Source: Mycolicibacterium stellerae | GTDB taxonomy: Bacteria > Actinomycetota > Actinomycetes > Mycobacteriales > Mycobacteriaceae | Assembly (NCBI RefSeq): GCF_003719305.1 | Contig: NZ_RARC01000003.1 | Coordinates: 62,001-126,000, forward strand | Direction: 5' to 3' | Length of the DNA stretch: 64,000 bases | Shown: positions 7,436-15,476 of the stretch, in pieces | How the letters are laid out: every line of letters starts with the position of its first letter | How positions within the stretch are numbered: position 1 is the first letter of the stretch | Translations under genes and position numbers: made by a program | Notes under the pieces: generated by a model | Told to the model about the DNA's origin: nothing | Seen by the model: only the letters and a program-made list of their open reading frames with translations | Databases searched by the model: none

Positions 7436-9091
7436 TCACCAGTTCCTGAATTTCGCAGGTGGATCGTAGAGGCCGCCGGACCAGGCGACGAGGTCTTCGA
7501 TGCTGCGAGCGGCCAACAGGGACCGGTCGGCGAGGCGTGTTTCGACCTTGAGGTCCTCGGGAAACGCGACGAGCCCGTCGCGGCGCAGCGCCTCGACCCG
7601 ACGCGCCTCGACCCTGCGCCCCACCGGAGTCACGCCGGCGATCGCGGCCAGTGCCGCGCGCCGGTCCTCGAGCGAGGATGCCTTGTACAGATAGGCGACC
7701 CCTTCTTCGGTGACGACGTGCGAGACGTCGTCGCCGTAGATCATCACCGGCGGCAGCGGCATTCCTGCCTGCTTGCCGACTTCGACGGCGTCCAACGTCT
7801 CGACGAATGTGGGCACTCCGCCTGCGCGGAATGTCTGCGCCATCTGCACCACGAGTTTCCGTCCCCGCCTGCCCGCACCCGTGCCGTGGGCGAGGTCGAG
7901 CCACGCAGCCGATGAGTGGCGCCGCCCGTGCGGGTCGTGGCCCATGTTGGGGGCCCCGCCGAATCCCGACAGCCGTCCGTCGGTGACGGTCGACGAGTTG
8001 GCGTCGCGGTCGATCTGCAGCGATGACCCGATGAACATGTCGATCGCGTACTGACCGGCGAGTTGGGCGAGCACCCGGTTGGAACGCAGTGATCCGTCGC
8101 GGCCGGTGAAGAACACGTCGGGCCTGGCGGCGGCATAACGGTTCATGCCTGCCTCGCCGCCGAAGCTGTGGATCGTCTCGACCCAACCCGATTCGATCGC
8201 CGGGATCAGGGTGGGATGTGGGTTGAGCACCCAGTGCCGTGCGATTCGCCCTTTCAAACCGAGTTGCTCACCGTAGGTGGGTAGCAGCAACTCGATGGCG
8301 GCGGTGTCGTACCCGACACCGTGGTTCAGCGACACCACTTGGTGGCGTTCGTAGACGCCCCGGATCGCGATCATCGCCTTCAGGATCTCGACTCCGCCGA
8401 TGTGGCGCGGATCGCGGGTGAACAGCGGCTCCAGGAAGAAGGGCTTGTCGGCTTGCACCACGAGATCGACCCAGCTACCCGGAATATCAATGCGCGGAAG
8501 CGATTCGGATTCGACGATCTGATCGGCCTGGACGATCACCACACCGTCGTGAAACGCCGCGGCCTCGGCGATCGTCGGGGTGTCCTCGGTATTGGGCCCG
8601 GTGTACAGGTTGCCGTCCCGGTCGGCCGCCGACGCGCACAGCAGGACGACATCGGGCGCCAGGTCGACGAACATTCGCGCGTACAACTCGACGTAGGTGT
8701 GGATCGCGCCGATGTGGATCGTGCCGTCTTCGACCATCTGCGCGATGCGCACGCTCTGGGGACCGGCGTACGCGAGGTCGAGCTTCGTGGCGATGCCGCG
8801 TTCGAACAGGTCGAGGTGTTCGGGCAGCGATACCGACGAGATCAGCATGTGCAGCCCGTTGACGCGCTTGGGGTCGCATTGGGCCAAGGTGCGCGACAGG
8901 AAGTCCGCCTGCTTCTGGTTGTCGCCCTCAAGCGCGACCCGGTCACCAGACCAGATCACGGCATGCAGCAGATCCTGTAGCCGGCCCGTCTTGACCACCT
9001 TGTCGTCGGTGAGGTCGGCGGCCGCCGCCAGGCGCTTCGCTTTCGCAGTGCGCCGCGTGTCCCACCTCCCCGGCGAAGTCGACGATTTCAT
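7436..9091 (-). CDS. mdcA: Malonate decarboxylase alpha subunit (acetyl-ACP:malonate transferase)
   Basis: 551 aa CoA-transferase-like subunit that exchanges acetyl on MdcC for malonate, releasing acetate. Family segments are visible throughout: RWDTRRTAKAKRLAAA, VALEGDNQKQADFLS, NGLHMLISSVSLPEHLDLFE, YTGPNTEDTPTIAEA and GFGGAPNMGHDPHGRRH. Length matches MdcA. ATG 9091 overlaps the stop of the upstream secreted hydrolase (ATGA), so the hydrolase is the operon leader. No LysR-type MdcR and no malonate transporter genes are seen next to the operon. Confidence 0.95.
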   Translation of the reverse strand: MKSSTSPGRWDTRRTAKAKRLAAAADLTDDKVVKTGRLQDLLHAVIWSGDRVALEGDNQKQADFLSRTLAQCDPKRVNGLHMLISSVSLPEHLDLFERGIATKLDLAYAGPQSVRIAQMVEDGTIHIGAIHTYVELYARMFVDLAPDVVLLCASAADRDGNLYTGPNTEDTPTIAEAAAFHDGVVIVQADQIVESESLPRIDIPGSWVDLVVQADKPFFLEPLFTRDPRHIGGVEILKAMIAIRGVYERHQVVSLNHGVGYDTAAIELLLPTYGEQLGLKGRIARHWVLNPHPTLIPAIESGWVETIHSFGGEAGMNRYAAARPDVFFTGRDGSLRSNRVLAQLAGQYAIDMFIGSSLQIDRDANSSTVTDGRLSGFGGAPNMGHDPHGRRHSSAAWLDLAHGTGAGRRGRKLVVQMAQTFRAGGVPTFVETLDAVEVGKQAGMPLPPVMIYGDDVSHVVTEEGVAYLYKASSLEDRRAALAAIAGVTPVGRRVEARRVEALRRDGLVAFPEDLKVETRLADRSLLAARSIEDLVAWSGGLYDPPAKFRNW

Positions 9092-9921
9092 GACGTCACT
9101 TTATGGACTGCGTCGAGGATCACGGCAGTCACCGCTTCGGGATGGGATATCAGGGTGAGGTGCGAGCCGCCGTCGAACTCGGTGACCGTGGAGTTGGCAC
9201 GCTTGGCCATCGCGCGTTCCGACGTCGGCGTAATGATCTGGTCGCCGCTGCTGATGAAGTACCACGACGGGATCGTCTTCCACGCCGCATAGCGCGACGG
9301 TGTGTCGAACGCTGCGGTCGAGGCGGCGCGCTGCGAGGCCCACAGCCGTGTCGCCACGTCGGCGGGAAGGTCGTTGCCGAAGTGCGCAAGGAATACGTCC
9401 TTCTTGAGGTAGAGGTCCACCGCGCCTGGGGGCGCACCGGGGTAGGGAAGTTTGTCGAACAGTTCGTCCTCCGGCATGTGTTTGAGCACCGAGTCGGCGC
9501 CGCTGAGTGAGCCGTTGGTCTCGCCGACGTCGGGTGCGGCGGCGTCGACGTACACCAGCGCCTTGACGTTGGGGTTGCCTTCGGCGGCATTGGTGATCAC
9601 CGAACCGCCGTAGGAGTGCCCGACCAGCACGATAGGTCCGCCGATCGATCGCAGGAAGTCCGCGACGTCGTCGGAATCGGTGGTGAGGTTCTCCAGTGGA
9701 TTTGCGACGGCCCGCACGACGTAGCCTTGCTGTTGCAGCTCCTCGACCTCACCGTCCCAGCTGGACGCATCGGCCCATGCGCCGTGCACCAGCACGATGG
9801 TGGGCTTCGCGGCGCTTGGCTCGGCGGCCGATGTGGTCGGTGTGATCAGCGACCACACGACCGCCGCGGCACACACCAGCGCGAGTAGGTAGGAGACGCG
9901 TCCGACGCTTCGAGAGATCAT
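9088..9921 (-). CDS. Exported alpha/beta hydrolase leading the mdc operon
   Basis: 277 aa. Residues 1-33 form a signal peptide (RSVGRVSYLLALVCAAAVVW, then an AxA-type site near SAAEPS), so it acts outside the membrane. The hydrolase fold begins IVLVHGAWADASSWDGEVEEL; the nucleophile is in GHSYGGS, the acid is near SSGDQIITP, and the histidine is in GGSHLTLISHPE. The family covers esterases and C-C hydrolases with small substrates. Its stop codon overlaps the mdcA start, implying coordinated expression with malonate decarboxylase, which is unusual. Cleavage of an external malonate ester is a possible role, inferred from position only. A TATA-like sequence (GGGTATAGC) lies about 50 nt upstream. 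Confidence 0.82.
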   Translation of the reverse strand: MISRSVGRVSYLLALVCAAAVVWSLITPTTSAAEPSAAKPTIVLVHGAWADASSWDGEVEELQQQGYVVRAVANPLENLTTDSDDVADFLRSIGGPIVLVGHSYGGSVITNAAEGNPNVKALVYVDAAAPDVGETNGSLSGADSVLKHMPEDELFDKLPYPGAPPGAVDLYLKKDVFLAHFGNDLPADVATRLWASQRAASTAAFDTPSRYAAWKTIPSWYFISSGDQIITPTSERAMAKRANSTVTEFDGGSHLTLISHPEAVTAVILDAVHKVTS

Positions 9922-9986
9922 GGGGATGACGTTCGCAGGAAGCGAGCGTGCGGGTCATCGATGCTGACGCCCAAGTGCTATACCCG

Positions 9987-10694
9987 CTAGCTGGAAGACC
10001 TGCCAACGAAGGTCCTGGCGTCGTCGAGTAGGACTCGGGCGACCCAGTCGACTCTGCTCAGGGACTCCTCCAACGTCATCATTCCGGTGAGCACGCCACT
10101 GAGTGCCGTGTTCAATGCGGCGTTCAGGCAGAACGTGATGTTCGGAATATCGGTCGGTTCAACACCTTCGAGGAGCCGATTGAACAATTCGGTGTTCGTG
10201 CGATTCATCTGATCGATGGTGGCCTTCGCTTCGGGATCTACCGATGTCGCCGTCTGAAACATCAGCGCAGTCATCGCCGGGTTGCGGTGAAACGCGCGCT
10301 GGGCGCGTTGCAGATAGTCCAGGACACCGCGCAGTGGATCGTGATCTCGATCAGTGCGGTCGCGTGAAGCGAGGATGCGGCGGGTGAGCCGCTTCTGCCA
10401 GTCCTCCAAGGCTGCCGCGAGCAGGTGGTCCTTGGAGCCGAAGTAGCGGTATACGGTCGCCAACGCCACTCCTGAACGGTGGGCGACGTCGCGCATCTGC
10501 AGCGCCTCGGCGCCCACCTCGGCGATCAGGTCGGTCACCGCTTCGATGACCTTGGCCCGCCGGATCAGCTGACGGCTGGTCATATCCGCCAGCGGGACAA
10601 CGGAGGATTCGGACGGCTCGACTGGGGTGTTTACGATGCGACCTCCATCCTGGATATCCGAGAACACGCTTCTCGATATTCCGGCATGACTCAC
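9987..10694 (-). CDS. TetR-family regulator, KstR-like
   Basis: 235 aa from the GTG at 10694; ATG 10583 would give 198 aa and a more usual N-terminus. The HTH is clear (GAEALQMRDVAHRSGVALAT then VYRYFGSKDHLL) and, with the later FHRNPAMTALMFQTATS segment, resembles KstR, the cholesterol-catabolism repressor, more than KstR2. It lies upstream of the hydrolase-mdc operon on the same strand and divergent from the amidohydrolase/acyl-CoA dehydrogenase block. A palindrome close to the KstR2 box lies 13 nt in front of the GTG, so autoregulation and control of the divergent block are plausible. Confidence 0.82.
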   Translation of the reverse strand: MSHAGISRSVFSDIQDGGRIVNTPVEPSESSVVPLADMTSRQLIRRAKVIEAVTDLIAEVGAEALQMRDVAHRSGVALATVYRYFGSKDHLLAAALEDWQKRLTRRILASRDRTDRDHDPLRGVLDYLQRAQRAFHRNPAMTALMFQTATSVDPEAKATIDQMNRTNTELFNRLLEGVEPTDIPNITFCLNAALNTALSGVLTGMMTLEESLSRVDWVARVLLDDARTFVGRSSS

Positions 10695-10706
10695 TGCAAA
10701 TAGCTC

Positions 10707-10720
10707 GACAAGACCTTGTT
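10707..10720. promoter_or_regulatory. CAAG-N2-CTTG palindrome, KstR2-box-like operator
   Basis: GACAAGACCTTGTT matches the published KstR2 consensus AnCAAGnnCTTGnT at every fixed position except the first base. It lies in the divergent region between the TetR gene (9987-10694) and the amidohydrolase gene at 10821. The local TetR looks KstR-like rather than KstR2-like, so which protein binds is unsettled. Confidence 0.5.
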
Positions 10721-10725
10721 ATTGC

Positions 10726-10747
10726 AGCTAGTCGTGTCGTGCTAGCT
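10726..10747. promoter_or_regulatory. Inverted repeat AGCTAG/CTAGCT overlapping a -35 box
   Basis: AGCTAG (10726-10731) and CTAGCT (10742-10747) form perfect 6-bp arms around a 10-nt centre that carries a GTCGT direct repeat. The right arm touches the TTGACA at 10747, a position where a bound regulator would block RNA polymerase. It is a second candidate operator in this divergent region. Confidence 0.35.
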
Positions 10748-10776
10748 TGACACAAGTAGAACCACGTTTCAATAAT
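10747..10776 (+). promoter_or_regulatory. SigA-type promoter for the 10821 gene
   Basis: TTGACA at 10747-10752 and AATAAT at 10771-10776 are separated by 18 nt. This is a good vegetative promoter ending 44 nt before the ATG at 10821, which has ggagg in front of it. It would transcribe the amidohydrolase, acyl-CoA dehydrogenase and following genes. Confidence 0.5.
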
Positions 10777-10820
10777 GGTCGAGCACTACGCCCCGAGTGC
10801 CAGCGCGATCGGAGGTTTCC

Positions 10821-11687
10821 ATGGCCGGACCCGTCGGTCTGCCGGTGATCGACACGATGATCGGATTTCCCCATGAGGGGTCCGCTCAATATGACTTCAT
10901 CCGCAAGCAGACGAAGGACCGACAGTCCAAGGAGGACTTCGAGTTCCCCGTCGAGTACATGTTCAAAGACGTGCCCAATGGGCTGCCGACCGACGACCCG
11001 GTGTCTCTGGTGCTTGCGCAGATGGATCGGTTCGGCATCGAGAAGGCGATGATCGGAGTCGGCGAGGACTCCGCCCAACTCGCACTCAAGATGTTCCCCG
11101 ACCGCTTCGTGCCCTCCGGCGCGCTCGTCGACCCCAACGACGTGATGGGCTCGGTGAACGCGATCCGCCGAGAGTACGAGCAGTTCGGTATTCGCGCGAC
11201 GTCCGTGTTCCCCGCGGGAACCTTTCCCCAGGTTCCCATCGACGACCCGAAGATGTACCCGATCTATGCCACCTGCGTGGAACTGGACATCCCGATCTTC
11301 GTCTGTGCCGGCGTTCCGGGACCACGGGTTCCCTTTACACCGCAGGAAGTTTCACGGATCGACATCGTGATGTTCGACTTCCCGGATCTGGTGTTCGTGA
11401 CCCGCCACGGCTGCGAGCCGTGGGAGGACCTCGCGGTCAAGTTGATGTTGAAGTGGCCCAACCTGTATTACTCGACTTCGGCCTTCGCGCCCAAGTACTA
11501 CCCGAAGGCCATCATCGACTACGCGAACTCCCGCGGCGCGGACAAGGTCCTCTACGCCGGGTACTTTCCGATGGGCCTGTCGCTGGAACGCATCTTCAGT
11601 GAGCTGCCCAACGTGCCGTTGAAGGATGAGGTGTGGCCGAAGTTCCTGTACGGCAACGCTGCCCGCATTCTCGGGCTGGACGGCTGA
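10821..11687 (+). CDS. Amidohydrolase-2-fold protein lacking metal ligands
   Basis: 288 aa TIM-barrel protein of the amidohydrolase 2 family. ATG 10821 is chosen because ggagg lies 6-10 nt upstream; the frame from 10797 has no such site. In active members the first strand carries D-x-H-x-H and the last carries GSDYP. Here they read VIDTMIGFPHEG and VLYAGYFPMG, so the first His pair and the catalytic Asp are missing; one His remains in VTRHGCEPW. It may be non-hydrolytic or use another chemistry. It heads a likely operon with the FadE34-like dehydrogenase (6-nt gap) and a second, ligand-containing amidohydrolase. Confidence 0.82.
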   Translation: MAGPVGLPVIDTMIGFPHEGSAQYDFIRKQTKDRQSKEDFEFPVEYMFKDVPNGLPTDDPVSLVLAQMDRFGIEKAMIGVGEDSAQLALKMFPDRFVPSGALVDPNDVMGSVNAIRREYEQFGIRATSVFPAGTFPQVPIDDPKMYPIYATCVELDIPIFVCAGVPGPRVPFTPQEVSRIDIVMFDFPDLVFVTRHGCEPWEDLAVKLMLKWPNLYYSTSAFAPKYYPKAIIDYANSRGADKVLYAGYFPMGLSLERIFSELPNVPLKDEVWPKFLYGNAARILGLDG

Positions 11688-11693
11688 GCGCCT

Positions 11694-13919
11694 GTGGCAC
11701 TCGCGATCAGCGCTGAGCAGGAACAACTTGTCGACGCCGTCAGCCGGTTCGCCGACAGGCACGCGCCGATCGACAAGACCCGCGCCTCGTTCGATTCGAT
11801 CGCGGCGGGTGAATTGCCGCCCTGGTGGGAGGAATTCGTTGCGCGCGGCTTTCACGCGGTGCACCTGCCCGAGCGGGCCGGCGGTCAGGGCGGACACCTC
11901 GCCGACATGGCATGTGTGGTCGAGGCCGCCGCCGCAGCGCTGTTGCCTGGCCCGCTGCTGAGCACGGCGACCGCAAGCGCCGTCGCCAATCTGGCCGATG
12001 AGTCGGCCGAACCGCTGATCGCCGATCTGGCGGCAGGTGCAACCGCGGTTGCCGTCCTGCCCGAGCACTCCGATGTGCGGGTTGTTCGCGACGAGACTGG
12101 CTGGCGGCTCAACGGCTCGTTGAGCTCGCAGTTGGGAATCCTTGCGGCACATTACATTCTGTTGACGGCGCGCACAGATGACGGCACCGAAATGTGGTTC
12201 ACGCTCGACGCGCGCTCCCCGGGACCGGGGTTCACCGTCGAAGGGCAACAGGGCACCGACCTGTGCACCGACGTGGGGGTGCTCCACCTCTCCGACCACG
12301 CCGTCGGTGCAAGTGCGGCGTTATCTGGCATCTCCACCCAGCGCGCCCGCTGCATCGTGGTGGCGTTCGCGGCCTGCGCTGCCGGGGGCACCGTGCGCCA
12401 CTGCGCCGATGCGGCCACCGAGTACATCCGCACCCGCGAGCAGTTCGGCAGGCCCGTCGGTGCGTTCCAGGCATTGCAACACAAGGCGGCCGTGCTCCTG
12501 GTCAACTCCGAACTGGCGGCCGCGGCCGCCTGGGATGCGGTACGGGCGGCCGATGAATCCGTCGAACAGCACCGGATCGCTGCGGCCACCGCCGCCTTGA
12601 TGGCGATTGGTACCGCGCCCGACCTGGTGCTCGACGCGCTGCTGATGTTCGGCGCGATCGGCTACACATGGGAACACGACACCCACCTCTACTGGCGCCG
12701 CGCCACCAGCCTCGCCGCGTCGCTGGGGCCGATGACGCAGTGGAGCCGCGAAGTGGGGGAGTTGGCCCGCACGCAGAAGCGCTCCACCGCAGTGAATCTC
12801 GGCGACGTCGAGTCCGAGTTCCGTGCCCGGGTCTCGGCAACGCTCGATCGGGCGATGACGCTCGACATCGACCATCCCTCCGAGGACGCGAGAAACCCCG
12901 GTCTTGCCACGGGACCGCAGAGGGATCTGCTGGCCCGCGAAGGTCTGGTCGCGCCGAACCTGCCTTCGCCGTGGGGTCTTGACGCGTCCGCGGTGCAGCA
13001 GGTGATCATCGCCGAGGAGTTCGACAAGCGACCCGATTTGATCAGGCCCTCGCTCGGCATCGCCGAGTGGATTCTGCCGACGATTCTCGGCAGCGGCACC
13101 GACGCGCAACGTGAGCGGTTCGCGATGCCCATCCTGCGTGGCGTTCAACGATGGTGCCAACTGTTCAGCGAACCCGGAGCCGGTTCGGATCTGGCGTCGC
13201 TGGCCACCCGCGCCAGCAAGGTCGACGGCGGATGGATCGTCAACGGGCACAAGATCTGGACCTCGCTGGCGAACCGGGCCGACTTCGGGGCGATGCTGGC
13301 GCGTACCGATCCGGACGCGCCGAAACACGGTGGGATCGGCTACTTCCTCGTCGATATGACAACGCCCGGCATCGAGGTCTCGCCGATCAAACAGGCCAGC
13401 GGCCGCGCCGAATTCAACGAGGTTTTCTTCACCGACGTGTTCGTGCCCGACGACATGCTCGTCGGTGAGGCCGACGGCGGATGGGGCCTGGCCGTCTCGA
13501 CGATGGCCGTCGAACGAACGGCGATCGGCAACTACGTCACCATCGATCGTGCCGACGCCCTCAGGAGAATGGCGGCGATCGACGGCCAGGAACAGGATGC
13601 GGCGCTGCGCGCGCTCGGCGACGTCGAGGCCTACACCATTGCCATCAAGGCCATGGTGCTGCGGGAAACGCTGCGGCTGGTCGACGGGCAGGCCGCAGGC
13701 CCGACCTCCAGCATCGCCAAGTACGCGATGGTCACGCTGTTGCGTCGGGCACACACGGCAACCCTGTCCCTGACGGGTCGTATCGCGATGCTGGAGGAAT
13801 CCGACCCGGCCGTTTTCCAGCCCTACTTCGATGCCCCGGCTGAGCTCATCGGCGGCGGCACCCCGGAGATCCAACTCACGGTCATCGCATCGATGATCCT
13901 CGGCCTGCCACGCAAGTAG
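11694..13919 (+). CDS. Fused double-domain acyl-CoA dehydrogenase, FadE34-like
   Basis: 741 aa from a GTG at 11694, two complete acyl-CoA dehydrogenase units in one chain as in FadE34, the steroid side-chain enzyme of M. tuberculosis. The N-terminal unit (~1-350) has YIRTREQFGRPVGAFQALQHK and GAIGYTWEHDTHLYWRR. The C-terminal unit (~380-741) has the FAD segment QLFSEPGAGSDLASLATRA, GWIVNGHKIWTS and the terminal GGGTPEIQLTVIASMILGLPR. It introduces a 2,3-double bond into an acyl-CoA; length and duplication suggest a bulky, possibly steroid- or terpenoid-derived substrate, but that is inference. It follows the degenerate amidohydrolase by 6 nt. Confidence 0.92.
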   Translation: MALAISAEQEQLVDAVSRFADRHAPIDKTRASFDSIAAGELPPWWEEFVARGFHAVHLPERAGGQGGHLADMACVVEAAAAALLPGPLLSTATASAVANLADESAEPLIADLAAGATAVAVLPEHSDVRVVRDETGWRLNGSLSSQLGILAAHYILLTARTDDGTEMWFTLDARSPGPGFTVEGQQGTDLCTDVGVLHLSDHAVGASAALSGISTQRARCIVVAFAACAAGGTVRHCADAATEYIRTREQFGRPVGAFQALQHKAAVLLVNSELAAAAAWDAVRAADESVEQHRIAAATAALMAIGTAPDLVLDALLMFGAIGYTWEHDTHLYWRRATSLAASLGPMTQWSREVGELARTQKRSTAVNLGDVESEFRARVSATLDRAMTLDIDHPSEDARNPGLATGPQRDLLAREGLVAPNLPSPWGLDASAVQQVIIAEEFDKRPDLIRPSLGIAEWILPTILGSGTDAQRERFAMPILRGVQRWCQLFSEPGAGSDLASLATRASKVDGGWIVNGHKIWTSLANRADFGAMLARTDPDAPKHGGIGYFLVDMTTPGIEVSPIKQASGRAEFNEVFFTDVFVPDDMLVGEADGGWGLAVSTMAVERTAIGNYVTIDRADALRRMAAIDGQEQDAALRALGDVEAYTIAIKAMVLRETLRLVDGQAAGPTSSIAKYAMVTLLRRAHTATLSLTGRIAMLEESDPAVFQPYFDAPAELIGGGTPEIQLTVIASMILGLPRK

Positions 13920-13956
13920 ACGACAGGCAGCCAGCTCAAGAAAGGATGCCGCCACG

Positions 13957-15147
13957 ATGACACAGCTCCCCTTCAAGTACTTCGACTGCGACAACCACTA
14001 TTACGAGGCCGTCGACGCGTTCACCCGCCACATCGAGCCGCAGTACAGGAAGCGCGCCATCCAGTGGGCCGAGCTCGACGGCAGGCAACGTCTGCTGGTC
14101 GGCGGCAGGGTCAACCGGTTCATCCCCAACCCGACGTTCGACCCGGTCGGTAAGCCCGGCGCGCTCGACGAGTACTTCCGCGGCCGCAACCCCAGAGGCG
14201 CGGACTTGAACGCGTTGTTCGGTGAACTGGAGCCGATCCGTCCCGCATACCGCGACCGTGACGCCCGGCTTGCTCTCATGGACGAGCAGGGCATGCATGG
14301 TTGCATCCTGTTGCCCACCCTCGGTGTTGGTATGGAGCAGGCGCTACTGCCCGACCTGGACGCCGCGGCAGCCACGTTCCGCGCCTTCAACCGCTGGATG
14401 GACGAAGACTGGGGATTCGCCTACCAGGAGCGCATTTTCGGCGCACCCTACATCACGTTGTGCAAGCCGGACAACGCGATCCGCGAACTGGAGTGGGCGC
14501 TGGAGCGCGACGCGCGCTTTATCGTGATGGTCCCGGGGCCGATCATGACCGACGTCGGCATGCGTGCGCCCGGCGACCCGATGTTCGACGACTTCTGGCG
14601 ACTCGCGAACGATTCGGGCATCACAATCTGCTACCACTCCGGCGAGACGTACTACTCGAAGTTCATGCCTGCCTGGGGTGAACCGGACTACATGATGTCC
14701 TTCCAGGCCTTGCTTGGCTTCCGGTCCTTGTTCTCCGGGGACGCGCTGCAGGACACGTTCGCCAACCATCTGCACAACGGTCTGTTTCTCCGGTTCCCCA
14801 ACCTGCGGATGGCGTCCATCGAAAGCGGTTCGACGTGGGTGTTCCATCTCTTCGAGAAGCTCTCCAAGTCCTGGGGACAGATCCCGCAGATCTACAAGGA
14901 GGATCCGCGCGAGACCTTCAAGCGCCACGTCTGGGTATCGCCGTTCTACGAGGACGAATTGGCAAGCCTGCTCAAGTTGCTCGGCGTGAAGCGCATCATC
15001 ATGGGTTCGGACTTCCCCCACGTCGAAGGCCTTGCCGATCCCGCGTCCTACATCAAGGACCTGGAGAACTTCGACTACACGCCCGATGAGTGCCGGACTG
15101 TCATGCGCGACAACGGTCTCGAGTTGTCGGTTCGTCAACCGGTGTGA
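13957..15147 (+). CDS. Metal-dependent amidohydrolase family protein
   Basis: 396 aa TIM-barrel protein (amidohydrolase 2). In contrast to the 10821 protein, metal-site elements are present: DCDNHYYE on the first strand, ITICYHSGE in the middle and RIIMGSDFPHVEG on the last. Relatives are decarboxylases and hydrolases of ring-cleavage or CoA-linked intermediates. The ATG has gaaagg upstream. It is in line with the FadE34-like gene 37 nt upstream, and with the small protein and monooxygenase behind it, so a joint catabolic role is likely; the substrate is not readable. Confidence 0.85.
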   Translation: MTQLPFKYFDCDNHYYEAVDAFTRHIEPQYRKRAIQWAELDGRQRLLVGGRVNRFIPNPTFDPVGKPGALDEYFRGRNPRGADLNALFGELEPIRPAYRDRDARLALMDEQGMHGCILLPTLGVGMEQALLPDLDAAAATFRAFNRWMDEDWGFAYQERIFGAPYITLCKPDNAIRELEWALERDARFIVMVPGPIMTDVGMRAPGDPMFDDFWRLANDSGITICYHSGETYYSKFMPAWGEPDYMMSFQALLGFRSLFSGDALQDTFANHLHNGLFLRFPNLRMASIESGSTWVFHLFEKLSKSWGQIPQIYKEDPRETFKRHVWVSPFYEDELASLLKLLGVKRIIMGSDFPHVEGLADPASYIKDLENFDYTPDECRTVMRDNGLELSVRQPV

Positions 15148-15157
15148 CCGCCGCGCG

Positions 15158-15442
15158 ATGAAGGTCGAGAGGTCCAGCCTGGTCGCCATGCTGCTGGAGG
15201 TCGGCGAGGAGAACGCGGCGGTGCTGGTCGCGCGCTCGCAGTTGCCCGACGAGGTCGACACCGACCGCGACCTGGACACCTTGGTGTCGTTCGGCTTGGA
15301 CCGCGATCAGGTCGACGAGATCGCGCGGCTGACGATCGGCGCGATCGAACCCGAGGACGTCAACGTCCGTCGTCGACGCGACGAACTGGAGAAGACCATC
15401 TCTCGCAGGTGGGCCGACCTCGTCGACCGCTGGATGTCCTAG
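15158..15442 (+). CDS. Small conserved hypothetical protein
   Basis: 94 aa starting MKVERSSLVAMLLEVGEENA, highly charged and predicted helical (DRDLDTLVSFGLDRDQVDE, ELEKTISRRWADLVDRWM). I do not recognise a named domain. It starts 10 nt after the amidohydrolase stop and ends 34 nt before the monooxygenase start, so it is in the same transcript. Codon use and position favour a real gene; a small helper or regulatory subunit is possible but unproven. Confidence 0.6.
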   Translation: MKVERSSLVAMLLEVGEENAAVLVARSQLPDEVDTDRDLDTLVSFGLDRDQVDEIARLTIGAIEPEDVNVRRRRDELEKTISRRWADLVDRWMS

Positions 15443-15476
15443 CGTCGGACCACCGCCACCCGGGAGGATGTGAGGG

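Noticed and set aside
10756..10772. Possible KstR box TAGAACCACGTTTCA upstream of 10821
   Set aside because: The AAC and GTT half sites are 3 nt apart instead of 2, so it does not fit the KstR consensus TnnAACnnGTTnnA.
12321..13994. Open frame of 557 codons on the minus strand
   Set aside because: It is antisense to the FadE34-like dehydrogenase; His/Arg/Asp-rich low-information sequence without a family.
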